Shown here one piece after another: positions 37,443-47,701 of a stretch of 64,000 bases of DNA (position 1 is the first letter of the stretch; each line of letters opens with the position of its first letter). Position numbers and translations under genes: made by a program. This DNA comes from Apibacter mensalis (lineage in GTDB: Bacteria; Bacteroidota; Bacteroidia; Flavobacteriales; Weeksellaceae). Under the pieces are notes generated by a model. It saw nothing but the letters and a program-made list of their open reading frames with translations. It was not told where the DNA came from and did no database searches. The DNA lies in contig NZ_LIVM01000003.1 in NCBI RefSeq assembly GCF_001418685.1, positions 158,677-222,676 of the forward strand, written 5' to 3'.

Positions 37443-37479
37443 AAAATTCCAAGTAACTACTAGGTAAACTTGGAATTTT
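37443..37479 (-). terminator. Terminator between the kdnB-like and LolA-like genes
   Basis: AAAATTCCAAGT and ACTTGGAATTTT are perfect 12-base arms with a T-run after them on the minus strand. It lies 110 bases past the alcohol-dehydrogenase gene. Its overlap with the extended 5' end of the next gene supports the internal start at 37407. Confidence 0.75.
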
Positions 37480-37588
37480 ATAAAAATATTATACTTTATT
37501 AATTTTTAGATACTAATTTATTTATATCCTGACTTAACAATTTGCTGACATTAAGATAAAAAAGATATAACAAGTACGGTTTTATATA

Positions 37589-38662
37589 CTACATTTTCTC
37601 ATAAAGTGCTCTTAGTTTTTCCTTGGTCATTATTTTCTGCCAATCTTTACCTAAAGCATTTTCCCAAAGAGGAACCATTCCATAAGAAACGTTAATCATA
37701 GCATTAAATTGTTCATCTGTTAATCCTTTGCAAATTCCCTGAGGTATTTCAATCTGATTTTTTTCTACCATATATTTAAATTCCTTAACCCCTTCCGGAT
37801 AATACTCTTCCAACCTGTCAAATACAATGCAATTACCTACTCCGTGATGTATTCCTAACAAGTATGAAAGCCCGTAACTAACTGCATGTGCAATACCAAC
37901 TTGAGAATATGCTATACTCATTCCTCCATGCCATGAAGCCATCATCAAATCTTCATCGGATTCTTCATCCCATACGGATTTATGAACATATACTTTCTGG
38001 CAAAGTTCCAATGCTTTTTCTCCATAACTTTTACTAAAAGCATTAAGATAAGTTCCGGTTAAAGATTCAATGCAATGAATATAACAGTCCATCCCGGTAA
38101 AAAAGGCTTGATTTTTTTCGACTCCTTTTACTAAATCCGGATCTAATATTACTTGATCAAAGGGAGTAAAATCTGAATTAATTCCTAATTTTCTTTCCGG
38201 ACCGGTTAATATACAGGTTCTTGAAACCTCCGCTCCTGTTCCACTAATCGTTGGTATACCTACATGATATACAGCCGGATTTTTTACTAAATCCCATCCT
38301 TGATACTGAGAAGAGGATCCTTCACTATTCATCATAATTGCTACGGCTTTAGCGGAATCTAGTACACTTCCTCCTCCTATACCAATAACTCCGGAAACGG
38401 TTCCGTATTCCTCTTTTAGGGAATCTCTGATCGTGTCAATTCCTTTCGTTTTTGGCTCATCTGTAGTGTCTATAAATATAACTTTATCTTCTCTTTTTAA
38501 GGGAATCCTTTTCTCAAGTTCTTTTCCTTCAAACACTTTATCTGCTAAAAAAATAAATGGATATTCTTTATTTCTTTTTTCTTCAATAATTTCTGAAGTT
38601 TGATTAAAACTTCCACGTCCATAAATTACACGTGGAACCATTGGAAAATTTTTAAATTTCAT
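37589..38662 (-). CDS. kdnB: Iron-containing alcohol dehydrogenase, probable Kdo 8-oxidase KdnB
   Basis: 357 residues. The NAD-binding loop is VSGVIGIGGGSVLDSAKAVA (~88-107). The metal ligands are in FFTGMDCYIHCIES (Asp, His ~195), SYGLSYLLGIHHGVGN (His ~265) and upstream AHAVSYG. It belongs to the Fe-ADH superfamily. The adjacent kdsB (4-base gap) points to KdnB, which in Shewanella oxidises C8 of Kdo before the aminotransferase KdnA makes 8-amino-Kdo. No kdnA is seen nearby, so assignment rests on the kdsB linkage. The fallback is an iron alcohol dehydrogenase of unknown substrate. Confidence 0.75.
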   Translation of the reverse strand: MKFKNFPMVPRVIYGRGSFNQTSEIIEEKRNKEYPFIFLADKVFEGKELEKRIPLKREDKVIFIDTTDEPKTKGIDTIRDSLKEEYGTVSGVIGIGGGSVLDSAKAVAIMMNSEGSSSQYQGWDLVKNPAVYHVGIPTISGTGAEVSRTCILTGPERKLGINSDFTPFDQVILDPDLVKGVEKNQAFFTGMDCYIHCIESLTGTYLNAFSKSYGEKALELCQKVYVHKSVWDEESDEDLMMASWHGGMSIAYSQVGIAHAVSYGLSYLLGIHHGVGNCIVFDRLEEYYPEGVKEFKYMVEKNQIEIPQGICKGLTDEQFNAMINVSYGMVPLWENALGKDWQKIMTKEKLRALYEKM

Positions 38663-38666
38663 ATTT

Positions 38667-39416
38667 TTATATTTTCTCGTTTATCTGTTCTTTCAAAATT
38701 TCATTTGCTTTTTCCAAATCCTCCGGTGTGTCAATTTCAACCCCAACAAAATCAGTCTCTATTACTTTAATTTTCATGCCATGTTCTAAATATCTTATAC
38801 ATTCAACCTTTTCTGCTTGTTCATTTTGTAACATAGGTAACTTCGCAAAATCTAATAAAGCTTTTCTACGGAAAGCATATACACCTACATGTTCATAATA
38901 ATCCGCAAGAAATGATTTTTCCCTAGGATAGGGTATTACTGAACGTGAAAAATACAAGGCAAAGTCATTCCGATCTTTAACTACTTTGACATAATTGGGA
39001 TCTTCAATTAATTTCCAATCATCTATTTTACGAATCAAGGTAGCCACATCTATTTCATTTTTTTGATCCTTTTTAAATACTTCAATTAGCTTAGCTAATG
39101 GCTCTATTTTTACAAAAGGTTCATCTCCTTGAATATTTATTATAATATCACATTCTAAATTTTCAACAGCTTCAGCTATTCGATCGCTCCCAGTTTCATG
39201 TTCCCTACTACTCATAATGGCTTTACCACCATTTCTAGTAATATCATTATGAATTATTTCGGAGTCGGTTACTACAAATACATCTGAAAAAAGTTGAGTT
39301 TTGAGTGCATTTTCATAAGTTGACCGAATGACTGTTTTTTTTCCTAACATGCCCATCAATTTTGCAGGGAAACGAGAGGCTGCATACCTTGCAGGAATAA
39401 CTGCTATTATTTTCAC
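38667..39416 (-). CDS. kdsB: 3-deoxy-manno-octulosonate cytidylyltransferase KdsB
   Basis: 249 residues. The start [16 protein letters not shown] and [16 protein letters not shown] are nucleotide- and Kdo-binding signatures. NIQGDEPFV (~95) holds the metal-binding Asp. It activates Kdo (or 8-amino-Kdo) as the CMP-sugar for LPS core assembly in the cytoplasm. It is followed after four bases by the kdnB-like gene. TAACTTTG on the minus strand (39436-39443) is a good -7 element 20 bases upstream. Confidence 0.95.
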   Translation of the reverse strand: MKIIAVIPARYAASRFPAKLMGMLGKKTVIRSTYENALKTQLFSDVFVVTDSEIIHNDITRNGGKAIMSSREHETGSDRIAEAVENLECDIIINIQGDEPFVKIEPLAKLIEVFKKDQKNEIDVATLIRKIDDWKLIEDPNYVKVVKDRNDFALYFSRSVIPYPREKSFLADYYEHVGVYAFRRKALLDFAKLPMLQNEQAEKVECIRYLEHGMKIKVIETDFVGVEIDTPEDLEKANEILKEQINEKI

Positions 39417-39570
39417 GTTATTTATAATTTAAATACAAAGTTAACTAAAATAGCTTTTGTTCGTTGTTATTATCATAATTAAAAAACATTTCAAATGTGT
39501 TTATTTTTTTAACTCTTTCGTCTTATTTATACAGATATCATTTTTTGTTATTAAACATAATATATAAATA

Positions 39571-39595
39571 GATGATCCTTTTATTTAAGGATCAT
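39571..39595. terminator. Secondary hairpin downstream of ompA
   Basis: ATGATCCTT and AAGGATCAT pair around a six-base loop, just beyond the main ompA terminator. It may back it up, or be an unrelated dyad upstream of kdsB. Confidence 0.45.
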
Positions 39596-39600
39596 TAATA

Positions 39601-39635
39601 AAAAAAGTCATCCAAAATTTGGATGACTTTTTTAT
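39601..39635 (-). terminator. Strong terminator after ompA
   Basis: AAAAAAGTCATCC and GGATGACTTTTTT form a perfect 13-base stem with a seven-base loop, about 20 bases past the ompA stop. Long T-runs on both sides suit either direction. Confidence 0.85.
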
Positions 39636-39656
39636 TAGTAAAATTTGTTTTGTAAA

Positions 39657-41084
39657 TTATTTTCTCTTATTACCAGGAGTTTTTACTTTAACTTCTTCAG
39701 TAATAGAAACTTTTGATCCTGTTTGATCTAAGATCACAACTCTTCTGTTTTCTCTATCACAAGTTTCTTGATCCGGGTAAAGAATGTTTCCTTTTTCATC
39801 TCTCTTAGCATTGATATCTGCTTGTTTACATAACAATTCTGTTTTTCCAAAGCCTCTAGCTATCAATCTATCTTTGCTTACTCCATTATTAACTAACTCA
39901 TTAACAACAGATTGAGCTCTTTGTTTGGATATTCTATTGTTTACCGCTACAGATCCTACCCTATCGGTATGTCCGTCTACAAAGAATTTTTTACCATCAA
40001 AGCTTTCATCATTCAACAATTTAGCTGCATCTTTAACTAATGGTAAAGATTCTGCTGTTAATTTGGAGCTGTTAAATTCAAAGTTAATATTTTTTAATCG
40101 GAATGTAACGTCTTTAGTTTCCCAAGGACAACCGTTATTTTCAATTGGTCCTTTTACTGTTGGACATGCATCGTCTATATCTGGGATACCGTCTCCATCT
40201 GTATCAGGACATCCTTGGAATTGTGAAGGCCCTGCGGCAGTTGGACATCTGTCTTGATCGTCCGGTATTCCGTCTCCATCTGTATCAGGACATCCTTGGA
40301 ATTGTGGCAATCCCGGTGTGTCAGGACATCTGTCTTGATCGTCCGGTATTCCGTCTCCATCTCTATCACTTGGTGCTTCAACCGGTGGTGGCGGTGGTAA
40401 TGGTTCTTCTTTCTTAGCACCGAATTTAAATATAATTGAGGCTGAATGTTGGAAGAAATTTATGTAATCTTTAGTATATGCTGTCGCCCAGTTATATTGA
40501 GATTCTATATTTATACCGAAGTTTTTAGTAAACCAGAAGTTAATACCTACCCCTCCATTTAATATGAAATTATCATCATGGCCGGTAAATTTCCCTCCTA
40601 ATTTATAATTTTTCTCAGGGTTATAATCATCATCATAAGCATCTAAATGAGTGGATGGATCATCTTCAACAATTCTAATTCCTTTATAAGAATATTTGTG
40701 GTAATTTGCACCTATTCTCACATAGGGGTCTAACCATCTTAATGATTTTGATTCACTAAGTGGAGTAAATCTAAGACCTAACCCTGCTAAAACAAAGAAT
40801 TCATCTTTAATTTTTAATCTTTTATTGTCTATTTCTCCAATTGAAGCTTGCAAGTCAACTGCAAAGTTTTTACCAATGCTTCTAGCAACTGTTAATTTAG
40901 ACAACGGTGGTACAATACTATAATCATCGGTATCAAAATATCCGTCAAAGATACCACGAACAGAAGTATAGTCTACTGCATGAGCTCCAATCCCGATATA
41001 CCATTTATCTGAAATGTTTTGAGCAAATACAGTAGTTGCTAACGTTGTAGCCAATCCTGTAAGTAACAAATTGAACTTTTTCAT
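39657..41084 (-). CDS. OmpA-family protein with thrombospondin type 3 repeats
   Basis: 475 residues. A signal peptide (LLLTGLATTLATTVFAQ) is followed by an eight-strand-like outer-membrane barrel (~22-225) and a Pro-rich hinge (EEPLPPPPPVEAP). Three calcium-binding TSP3 repeats follow (~238-315; each DxDGDGIPDDQDRCP). The C-terminal OmpA peptidoglycan-binding domain (~330-455) contains FFVDGHTDRVGSVAVNNRIS. It links outer membrane to cell wall and is probably an abundant surface protein. It has a strong promoter upstream and a strong terminator downstream, so it is monocistronic. Confidence 0.95.
   Translation of the reverse strand: MKKFNLLLTGLATTLATTVFAQNISDKWYIGIGAHAVDYTSVRGIFDGYFDTDDYSIVPPLSKLTVARSIGKNFAVDLQASIGEIDNKRLKIKDEFFVLAGLGLRFTPLSESKSLRWLDPYVRIGANYHKYSYKGIRIVEDDPSTHLDAYDDDYNPEKNYKLGGKFTGHDDNFILNGGVGINFWFTKNFGINIESQYNWATAYTKDYINFFQHSASIIFKFGAKKEEPLPPPPPVEAPSDRDGDGIPDDQDRCPDTPGLPQFQGCPDTDGDGIPDDQDRCPTAAGPSQFQGCPDTDGDGIPDIDDACPTVKGPIENNGCPWETKDVTFRLKNINFEFNSSKLTAESLPLVKDAAKLLNDESFDGKKFFVDGHTDRVGSVAVNNRISKQRAQSVVNELVNNGVSKDRLIARGFGKTELLCKQADINAKRDEKGNILYPDQETCDRENRRVVILDQTGSKVSITEEVKVKTPGNKRK
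40140..40372 (-). repeat. Direct repeats encoding the TSP3 units of the OmpA protein
   Basis: Blocks of nearly identical DNA about 80 bases apart (for example GATCGTCCGGTATTCCGTCT occurs twice) encode the TSP3 repeats. Similarity at the DNA level suggests recent duplication and possible copy-number change. Confidence 0.75.
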
Positions 41085-41123
41085 ATATAAAAATCTAATT
41101 TAAAAAATCTAATTTTTAGGTTG

Positions 41124-41154
41124 CAAAGTAACATTTTTATTATCTAACTCCCAA
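41124..41154 (-). promoter_or_regulatory. Probable ompA promoter
   Basis: On the minus strand TTG (41152-41154) and TTACTTTG (41124-41131) are separated by 20 bases. The -7 differs from TAnnTTTG at one base. It lies about 40 bases upstream of the ompA start. Confidence 0.55.
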
Positions 41155-41161
41155 GAAAAAA

Positions 41162-41620
41162 TTAATATTTCTTTACCATTCTGTTAATATTTCGTTTGGA
41201 TTCTCTTTCTTTTATTGCTTCTCTTTTATCATATAATTTTTTCCCTTTCGCAAGATATATATGGATTTTCGCTATTCCTTTTTCATTGATATACAATTTC
41301 GTAGGTATAATGGTTAATCCTGTTTCTTTAGTTTTCCTTACTAATTTGTTAATTTCCTTTTTATGTAATAACAGTTTTCTTTCCCTTTTTATTGTATGAT
41401 TATAACGAGTACCGAAATAATATTCATCAATAGTCATGTTTATTACATATAATTCTCCATTAATAAATTGACAAAAACTTTCTGCAATACTTGCCTTCCC
41501 TAATCTAATGGATTTTATCTCAGTGCCATGTAAAACTAATCCGGCCTCATATTTATCCAATAGTTCATAGTTAAATCTTGCTTTTCTGTTCAGTATATTT
41601 ACTTTATTTTCAAATTTCAT
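41162..41620 (-). CDS. smpB: SsrA-binding protein SmpB
   Basis: 152 residues from the ATG at 41620 (MKFENKVNILNRKARFNYEL). An in-frame ATG at 41650 would add ten residues that overlap the divergent promoter, so the internal start is preferred. Signatures are VLHGTEIKSIRLGKASIAESF (~28-48) and YLAKGKKLYDKREAIKERESKRNINR region at the end. SmpB delivers tmRNA to stalled ribosomes in trans-translation. It is divergent from the ABC-F gene across a 44-base spacer. The ssrA gene is not in this window. Confidence 0.95.
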   Translation of the reverse strand: MKFENKVNILNRKARFNYELLDKYEAGLVLHGTEIKSIRLGKASIAESFCQFINGELYVINMTIDEYYFGTRYNHTIKRERKLLLHKKEINKLVRKTKETGLTIIPTKLYINEKGIAKIHIYLAKGKKLYDKREAIKERESKRNINRMVKKY

Positions 41621-41622
41621 AA

Positions 41623-43287
<1,665 letters not shown>

Positions 43288-43352
43288 AGATTAATGGGAT
43301 GAATTTTAAAAACTAATCTTTTTTATTTCACACTTAATAAATAAAACAAAAG

Positions 43353-43391
43353 AATCTTTTAATCCTACATTAAGATTAAAAGGTTTTTTTA
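43353..43391 (+). terminator. Terminator after the ABC-F gene
   Basis: AATCTTTTAATC and GATTAAAAGGTT pair around an eight-base loop and are followed by seven T, 65 bases past the stop. Confidence 0.75.
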
Positions 43392-43455
43392 TTATAAAAA
43401 CCTAACTTTCTTAATAGTATGCTTATTATCTAAGCATATATTTTTGATTAATAAT

Positions 43456-44094
43456 TTAAAGGATTCTCTGCGCCTTTTTAAATTTACTTTTCCAATAGGA
43501 TTCCTCTAATGAACTTATGATAACCCCTTTGGATGTTGAAGCATGTATAAATGAAATTTCTCCTGAACCGGATATGTTATAGACTATGCCAACATGATTT
43601 ATAGAACTACCACCGGTAACAAAAAACAATAAATCACCTTCTTTTATTCGAGATATATTGATGTTCTTTCCTACATTAGACATGTCAATTGAACGTCTCG
43701 GCAATTTTACATCAATTTTTTGATAAGCATTGCAAACCAAACCGGAACAATCAATACCACTGAATGTATTTCCCCCATATTTATAAGGAGTTCCTTTATA
43801 TTTTTCAGCTTCTTTAAGAACCAGAATTACGTCTGTTGATTTTTTATTTTTATACTCACCGTATTTTTTTGATTCTAAATTCGAATCTTTCTTTTCAAGC
43901 CTTATAATTTGGGGAGATTTATAAGTTGGTTTTGATTTTGAAATATGTTTATTTGTGTTATTTGAGTTATAGGTATATCTTTTCGAATGTGCATGTGGTG
44001 ATTTATATGAAGCAGTTGTCTCGTAAGATACACACGATATTATTAATGAAAAAAACATTAATCCAGACACATAAATTACAATTCTACTTTTCAT
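43456..44094 (-). CDS. NlpC/P60 family cell-wall peptidase (lipoprotein)
   Basis: 212 residues. A lipoprotein signal ends MFFSLIISC (Cys ~21). A polar linker runs to ~90. The NlpC/P60 domain holds the catalytic Cys in YKYGGNTFSGIDCSGLVCNA (~117), His in INHVGIVYNI (~168) and a polar third residue in SFIHASTSKG. It probably cuts the D-Glu-meso-DAP bond of peptidoglycan stem peptides, as Spr/MepS-type enzymes do. It is separated from rnhA by about 120 bases. Confidence 0.9.
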   Translation of the reverse strand: MKSRIVIYVSGLMFFSLIISCVSYETTASYKSPHAHSKRYTYNSNNTNKHISKSKPTYKSPQIIRLEKKDSNLESKKYGEYKNKKSTDVILVLKEAEKYKGTPYKYGGNTFSGIDCSGLVCNAYQKIDVKLPRRSIDMSNVGKNINISRIKEGDLLFFVTGGSSINHVGIVYNISGSGEISFIHASTSKGVIISSLEESYWKSKFKKAQRIL

Positions 44095-44211
44095 ATATTT
44101 TATTTTTTATAATCCTTGTGCTAAATTATGAAATTATGAACATTTTTTTAATTCATAATTACTGGTTTATTAACAAAATGTTCTTTGTATTATTTCTTAT
44201 AGATTTAACCT

Positions 44212-44694
44212 TTATTCAAAAATATTTTTCTTCTCTGAAATAATCTTTTCATAGCCTATATCAATAGAAAGAGTATCTCCTTTAGCTGCGGTAGTTGCTA
44301 ATTGATCTGCCTTTTCATTGTATGAATGTCCATAATGTCCTTTTACCCAATGAAAGGTTACTCTATGTTTTCTATAAATTTTAACAAATCGAATCCATAA
44401 ATCTGGATTTTTTATCTTTTCAAATTTTTTTTTCTCCCATCCGTAAATCCATTTATTATTAATAGCATCCACCACATATTTTGAATCAGAATATATTTCA
44501 ACTTCTTGATTGGGTTTATTAATCTTCTCCAAAGCGATAATGACTGCCAGTAATTCCATTCTGTTGTTGGTGGTTAAACGAAATCCTTCTGAAAAACTTT
44601 TCTCATAAGTAGTTCCTTTCAGTATCATTATTATGCCGTACCCTCCTTTTCCGGGATTTCCGGATGAAGCTCCGTCTGTATAAATCTCAATCAT
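44212..44694 (-). CDS. rnhA: Ribonuclease HI
   Basis: 160 residues. Catalytic acidic residues are visible in IYTDGASSGNPGKGGYG (Asp ~5), TTNNRMELLAVI (Glu ~47), VEIYSDSKYVVDAI (Asp ~69) and YNEKADQLATTAA (Asp ~132). It degrades RNA in RNA:DNA hybrids such as R-loops. It follows the yjjG-like gene by six bases, and rnhB (RNase HII) is also in this window at 56.7 kb. Confidence 0.96.
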   Translation of the reverse strand: MIEIYTDGASSGNPGKGGYGIIMILKGTTYEKSFSEGFRLTTNNRMELLAVIIALEKINKPNQEVEIYSDSKYVVDAINNKWIYGWEKKKFEKIKNPDLWIRFVKIYRKHRVTFHWVKGHYGHSYNEKADQLATTAAKGDTLSIDIGYEKIISEKKNIFE

Positions 44695-44700
44695 ATCTGT

Positions 44701-45405
44701 TCAAAAGATATTTTTTAACTCTAATAAATTTTTAATAATAGGGATTTCAGCCGTTTTATGATATTCTCCTTTTTTATAATTAAAATATACCGGATACATC
44801 CCTATGTTTTGGGACCCCATTACATCGGCTTCCCAATCATCCCCGACAAATGCAGATTCATTCACTAAAGCATGGGCTTTTTCAAGAGCTAATTCAAATA
44901 CTTCTTTTGCCGGTTTTCTTTTATTTATCTCTTCTCCGCTGGTTAGGGTTGTCAGGTAATCTTTAATACAAGTTTCTTGAACTTTTTGTTTCGTTTGTTG
45001 AATAAACCCATTGGAGACTACATGTAATTGATAACCTTTTGTTTTTAAATAATTCAAAATTTCTTCCGCACCCTCAATCAAATTGTTGTTTTTCATTATT
45101 CGGGTTAAAAAATAATCGTTAAAATAATTCCAAATTTTATCATCATCTATATGGAATTCTAAAAATGTATCCTTAAATCTTCTCTCCAATATGTCTTTCT
45201 TACTTACTTTATCTTGCCTATATAGTAACCAAAGGTTTTCATTTCTTTCATAATAACTTGTAAAAAAATCTGAAAATATCAATTTATACCTTTCTTCTAT
45301 TTTTAAATTCTCATAGATACTTTTAATGGTCAAATATGAATTTTTATCTGTATCCCAAAGTGTATTATCCAGATCAAAAAATATATGTTTTATCTTTCTT
45401 TTCAT
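44701..45405 (-). CDS. yjjG: YjjG-family HAD noncanonical pyrimidine nucleotidase
   Basis: 234 residues. HAD motif I is IFFDLDNTLWDTDKNS (~8-23), motif II lies near LHVVSNGF (~118), and motif IV is FVGDDWEADVMGSQN (~185). The helical cap and NKRKPAKEVFELALE (motif III Lys) fit the YjjG/YfnB subfamily, which dephosphorylates 5-substituted or damaged pyrimidine nucleotides. It lies between menA (11 bases) and rnhA (6 bases) in one reverse unit. Confidence 0.88.
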   Translation of the reverse strand: MKRKIKHIFFDLDNTLWDTDKNSYLTIKSIYENLKIEERYKLIFSDFFTSYYERNENLWLLYRQDKVSKKDILERRFKDTFLEFHIDDDKIWNYFNDYFLTRIMKNNNLIEGAEEILNYLKTKGYQLHVVSNGFIQQTKQKVQETCIKDYLTTLTSGEEINKRKPAKEVFELALEKAHALVNESAFVGDDWEADVMGSQNIGMYPVYFNYKKGEYHKTAEIPIIKNLLELKNIF

Positions 45406-45416
45406 GCACAGGTCTT

Positions 45417-46340
45417 TTAAAGACTTAACCCCATTCCAAAAAAAACTGAAAAAAATAATGCCAATAAAGCGGTAGGTTTCAGATATAAATCCAAATCTTT
45501 AGCGTTTTGAGTGTATAGAATTTTTCTACGTAATATAGTATTCGGAATAAATAATATAAAAAATAAAAAGGGTTTTAATGATGACCAGCTTTCCAGTTTA
45601 ATTACAAATTCATTCTGATGAATTAATAGGAAAATTAAACCAAGAATAAAAGGTAAATTCATCAGCACCATTTGATAATATTTAGCTTTTTGGAATCCCA
45701 ATCGTAATGCAAGGGTTTTTTTATTACTGACCCTGTCCGACTCAATATCCCTCATATTATTTAGATTCAATACAGCACAACTAAATAATCCGATAGCTGA
45801 AGCCGGTAATAAATTATCCCAACTAAAAGTTTTGGTATATAAAAAATCACTTCCTAATACGGAAACTAATCCAAAAAAAATAAAAACGAATACATCTCCT
45901 AATCCCATATATCCATAAGGTTTTTTTCCCATGGTATAAAATATCGCTGCCAGTACACAAGCAATTCCCAAACCCATGAAAATAAAAAATTCGTTTTTAT
46001 AATTGGGAATAAAAGTATACCACAGGAGCACAACCGAAGAAAGTAAGGATAGTAGTATGGTAATAATAATTGCCCGTAACATCGAATGTTGTGTAATAAC
46101 TCCCGATTGAATAGCACGGGACGGGCCTACTCTTAGCTCATTATCGGTACCTTTAGTTCCATCTCCGTAATCATTAGCAAAGTTAGATAAGATTTGAAAT
46201 AGTATTGTGGTAAGACAAGAAAGTCCAAAAATAATTCCATCAAAATCTCCTTTCCATTTAGCGAGTAATGATCCTAAAATGATCCCACTTAAAGAAAGCG
46301 GTAAAGTTCTTAATCTAGCTGCCTCAATCCAATTTTTCAT
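45417..46340 (-). CDS. menA: 1,4-dihydroxy-2-naphthoate polyprenyltransferase MenA
   Basis: 307 residues, about eight transmembrane segments. The start WIEAARLRTLPLSLSGIILG and the prenyl-diphosphate motif NFANDYGDGTKGTDNELRVG (~53-72) are diagnostic, with the second Asp-rich site in NLNNMRDIESDRVSNKKTLA. It joins DHNA to the isoprenoid chain in menaquinone synthesis at the inner membrane. It is the first gene of the menA-yjjG-rnhA unit. Confidence 0.94.
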   Translation of the reverse strand: MKNWIEAARLRTLPLSLSGIILGSLLAKWKGDFDGIIFGLSCLTTILFQILSNFANDYGDGTKGTDNELRVGPSRAIQSGVITQHSMLRAIIITILLSLLSSVVLLWYTFIPNYKNEFFIFMGLGIACVLAAIFYTMGKKPYGYMGLGDVFVFIFFGLVSVLGSDFLYTKTFSWDNLLPASAIGLFSCAVLNLNNMRDIESDRVSNKKTLALRLGFQKAKYYQMVLMNLPFILGLIFLLIHQNEFVIKLESWSSLKPFLFFILFIPNTILRRKILYTQNAKDLDLYLKPTALLALFFSVFFGMGLSL

Positions 46341-46477
46341 CTATTTTTTGATCTATTTTTTAATTGATTACAAAAATACACTAATTTATATAATAGATTA
46401 AATGCTAAACCTAACTAGAATTAATAACAGTATTAAAAAATAAAAATGGTAGTTAAATCTAAGAGCTTTAAGTCTCT

Positions 46478-47482
46478 TCAGTATATTAAGGTAAGAAATT
46501 CATCCAACGTAATTTTTCCAAAATATATTGATAAATCTACATCTTTTAATGAATCCGCAACGGATATTTTTGTATATTTTTTTCCAATTAATTTATTCTC
46601 AATATCTTCAGGATTACCTACTCCAAAAAAATCTCCATAAATCTTTATTGCTGTAATGATCCCTTCGTCCACATTCAATTTTAAATCAATGGATCCAATA
46701 GGAAATCGTTGAGTTCGTTCCATATAAAATTTAGGCGAACGTCCGTAATTCCAATCCCAATTAGCATATCTTTGCTGTGATATTTTTTTTATTTGAGCCC
46801 AGTCTGATTCTGTCAATTCGTATTTATTAATATCGTCTATTTTATCAACATTAAAAATAGATAATAGAAGCTTATCTCTGAATTCTTCAACAGTTAATTT
46901 TGTTGTAATAAAATCAGCTATATTTACAACCCTGCTTCTTATGGATTTTATTCCTTTAGATTCGAATTTATCTTTTCTTACCTTTAAAGATTTAACTACT
47001 TCATCCATGTTGCTGTTGAATAATAGGGTCCCATGAGTAAACATTCTTTTATTAGTAGCAAATTGAGCATTCCCGCTTACTTTCCTTCCCTCCACTAATA
47101 TATCATTTCTTCCCTTTATTTCTGCGTTAACTCCCATTTGCTTCAACGCTTTAATAACCGGATTTAAATATTTTTGATAATTGGAAAAACTATTTCCGTC
47201 ATTCTTGGTAATAAAACTAAAGTTTAAATTACCCCTATCATGATAGACTGCTCCTCCCCCCGACAATCTTCTGACCACTTTTATATTTTTTTCTTCAACA
47301 TATTCTGTATTAATTTCTTCTATTGTATTTTGATGTTTTCCTATAATAATGGAAGGATCATTAATATAGAAAAGAAGATATGAATTTTCTTCAATGGGAA
47401 AATTCATTACCAGATATTCTTCGATAGCCAGGTTAATTTCGGGATTATAATTGTTTTTATTATCTACAAATAACATTCTCAT
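46478..47482 (-). CDS. lplA: Lipoate--protein ligase LplA
   Basis: 334 residues. LNPEINLAIEEYLV-like start (NPEINLAIEEYLVMNF), VVRRLSGGGAVYHDRGNLNF (~74-93), GRKVSGNAQF (~130) and THGTLLFN are LplA signatures. The C-terminal accessory domain (~245-334, with GIITAIKIYGDFFG) is present. It attaches lipoate to E2 and GcvH proteins using ATP, so lipoate salvage is expected. About 220 bases separate it from the divergent tyrS. Confidence 0.95.
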   Translation of the reverse strand: MRMLFVDNKNNYNPEINLAIEEYLVMNFPIEENSYLLFYINDPSIIIGKHQNTIEEINTEYVEEKNIKVVRRLSGGGAVYHDRGNLNFSFITKNDGNSFSNYQKYLNPVIKALKQMGVNAEIKGRNDILVEGRKVSGNAQFATNKRMFTHGTLLFNSNMDEVVKSLKVRKDKFESKGIKSIRSRVVNIADFITTKLTVEEFRDKLLLSIFNVDKIDDINKYELTESDWAQIKKISQQRYANWDWNYGRSPKFYMERTQRFPIGSIDLKLNVDEGIITAIKIYGDFFGVGNPEDIENKLIGKKYTKISVADSLKDVDLSIYFGKITLDEFLTLIY

Positions 47483-47673
47483 TTTTTTGGATCAAAAATA
47501 CAATAAATAGTTTTTACACTCTCTCTACTGAATATTCAAGGGGTCATTAATATTTATTATAATTCAATTAAAGTGATAATAAATATTGTGATATATTTTT
47601 AATTTATTTAGTTAAAACCGTAAAAAAAGTACATTTTATGCTTATAATGGAACATATTCAGCGAAAAAAATTA

Positions 47674-47681
47674 TAAATTTG
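47674..47681 (+). promoter_or_regulatory. -7 promoter element of tyrS
   Basis: TAAATTTG matches TAnnTTTG exactly, 21 bases before the tyrS start. No TTG is present at the proper distance upstream. Confidence 0.45.
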
Positions 47682-47701
47682 CCTGTTGAAAAATCTAACA
47701 T

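Noticed and set aside
40145..40420. Repetitive open frames in both directions across the OmpA repeats
   Set aside because: Created by the TSP3 DNA repeats in other frames; only the OmpA frame fits a known family.
43926..44243. 105-codon forward frame between the NlpC/P60 gene and rnhA
   Set aside because: Antisense to the lipoprotein start and the rnhA end, AT-driven hydrophobic residues only.
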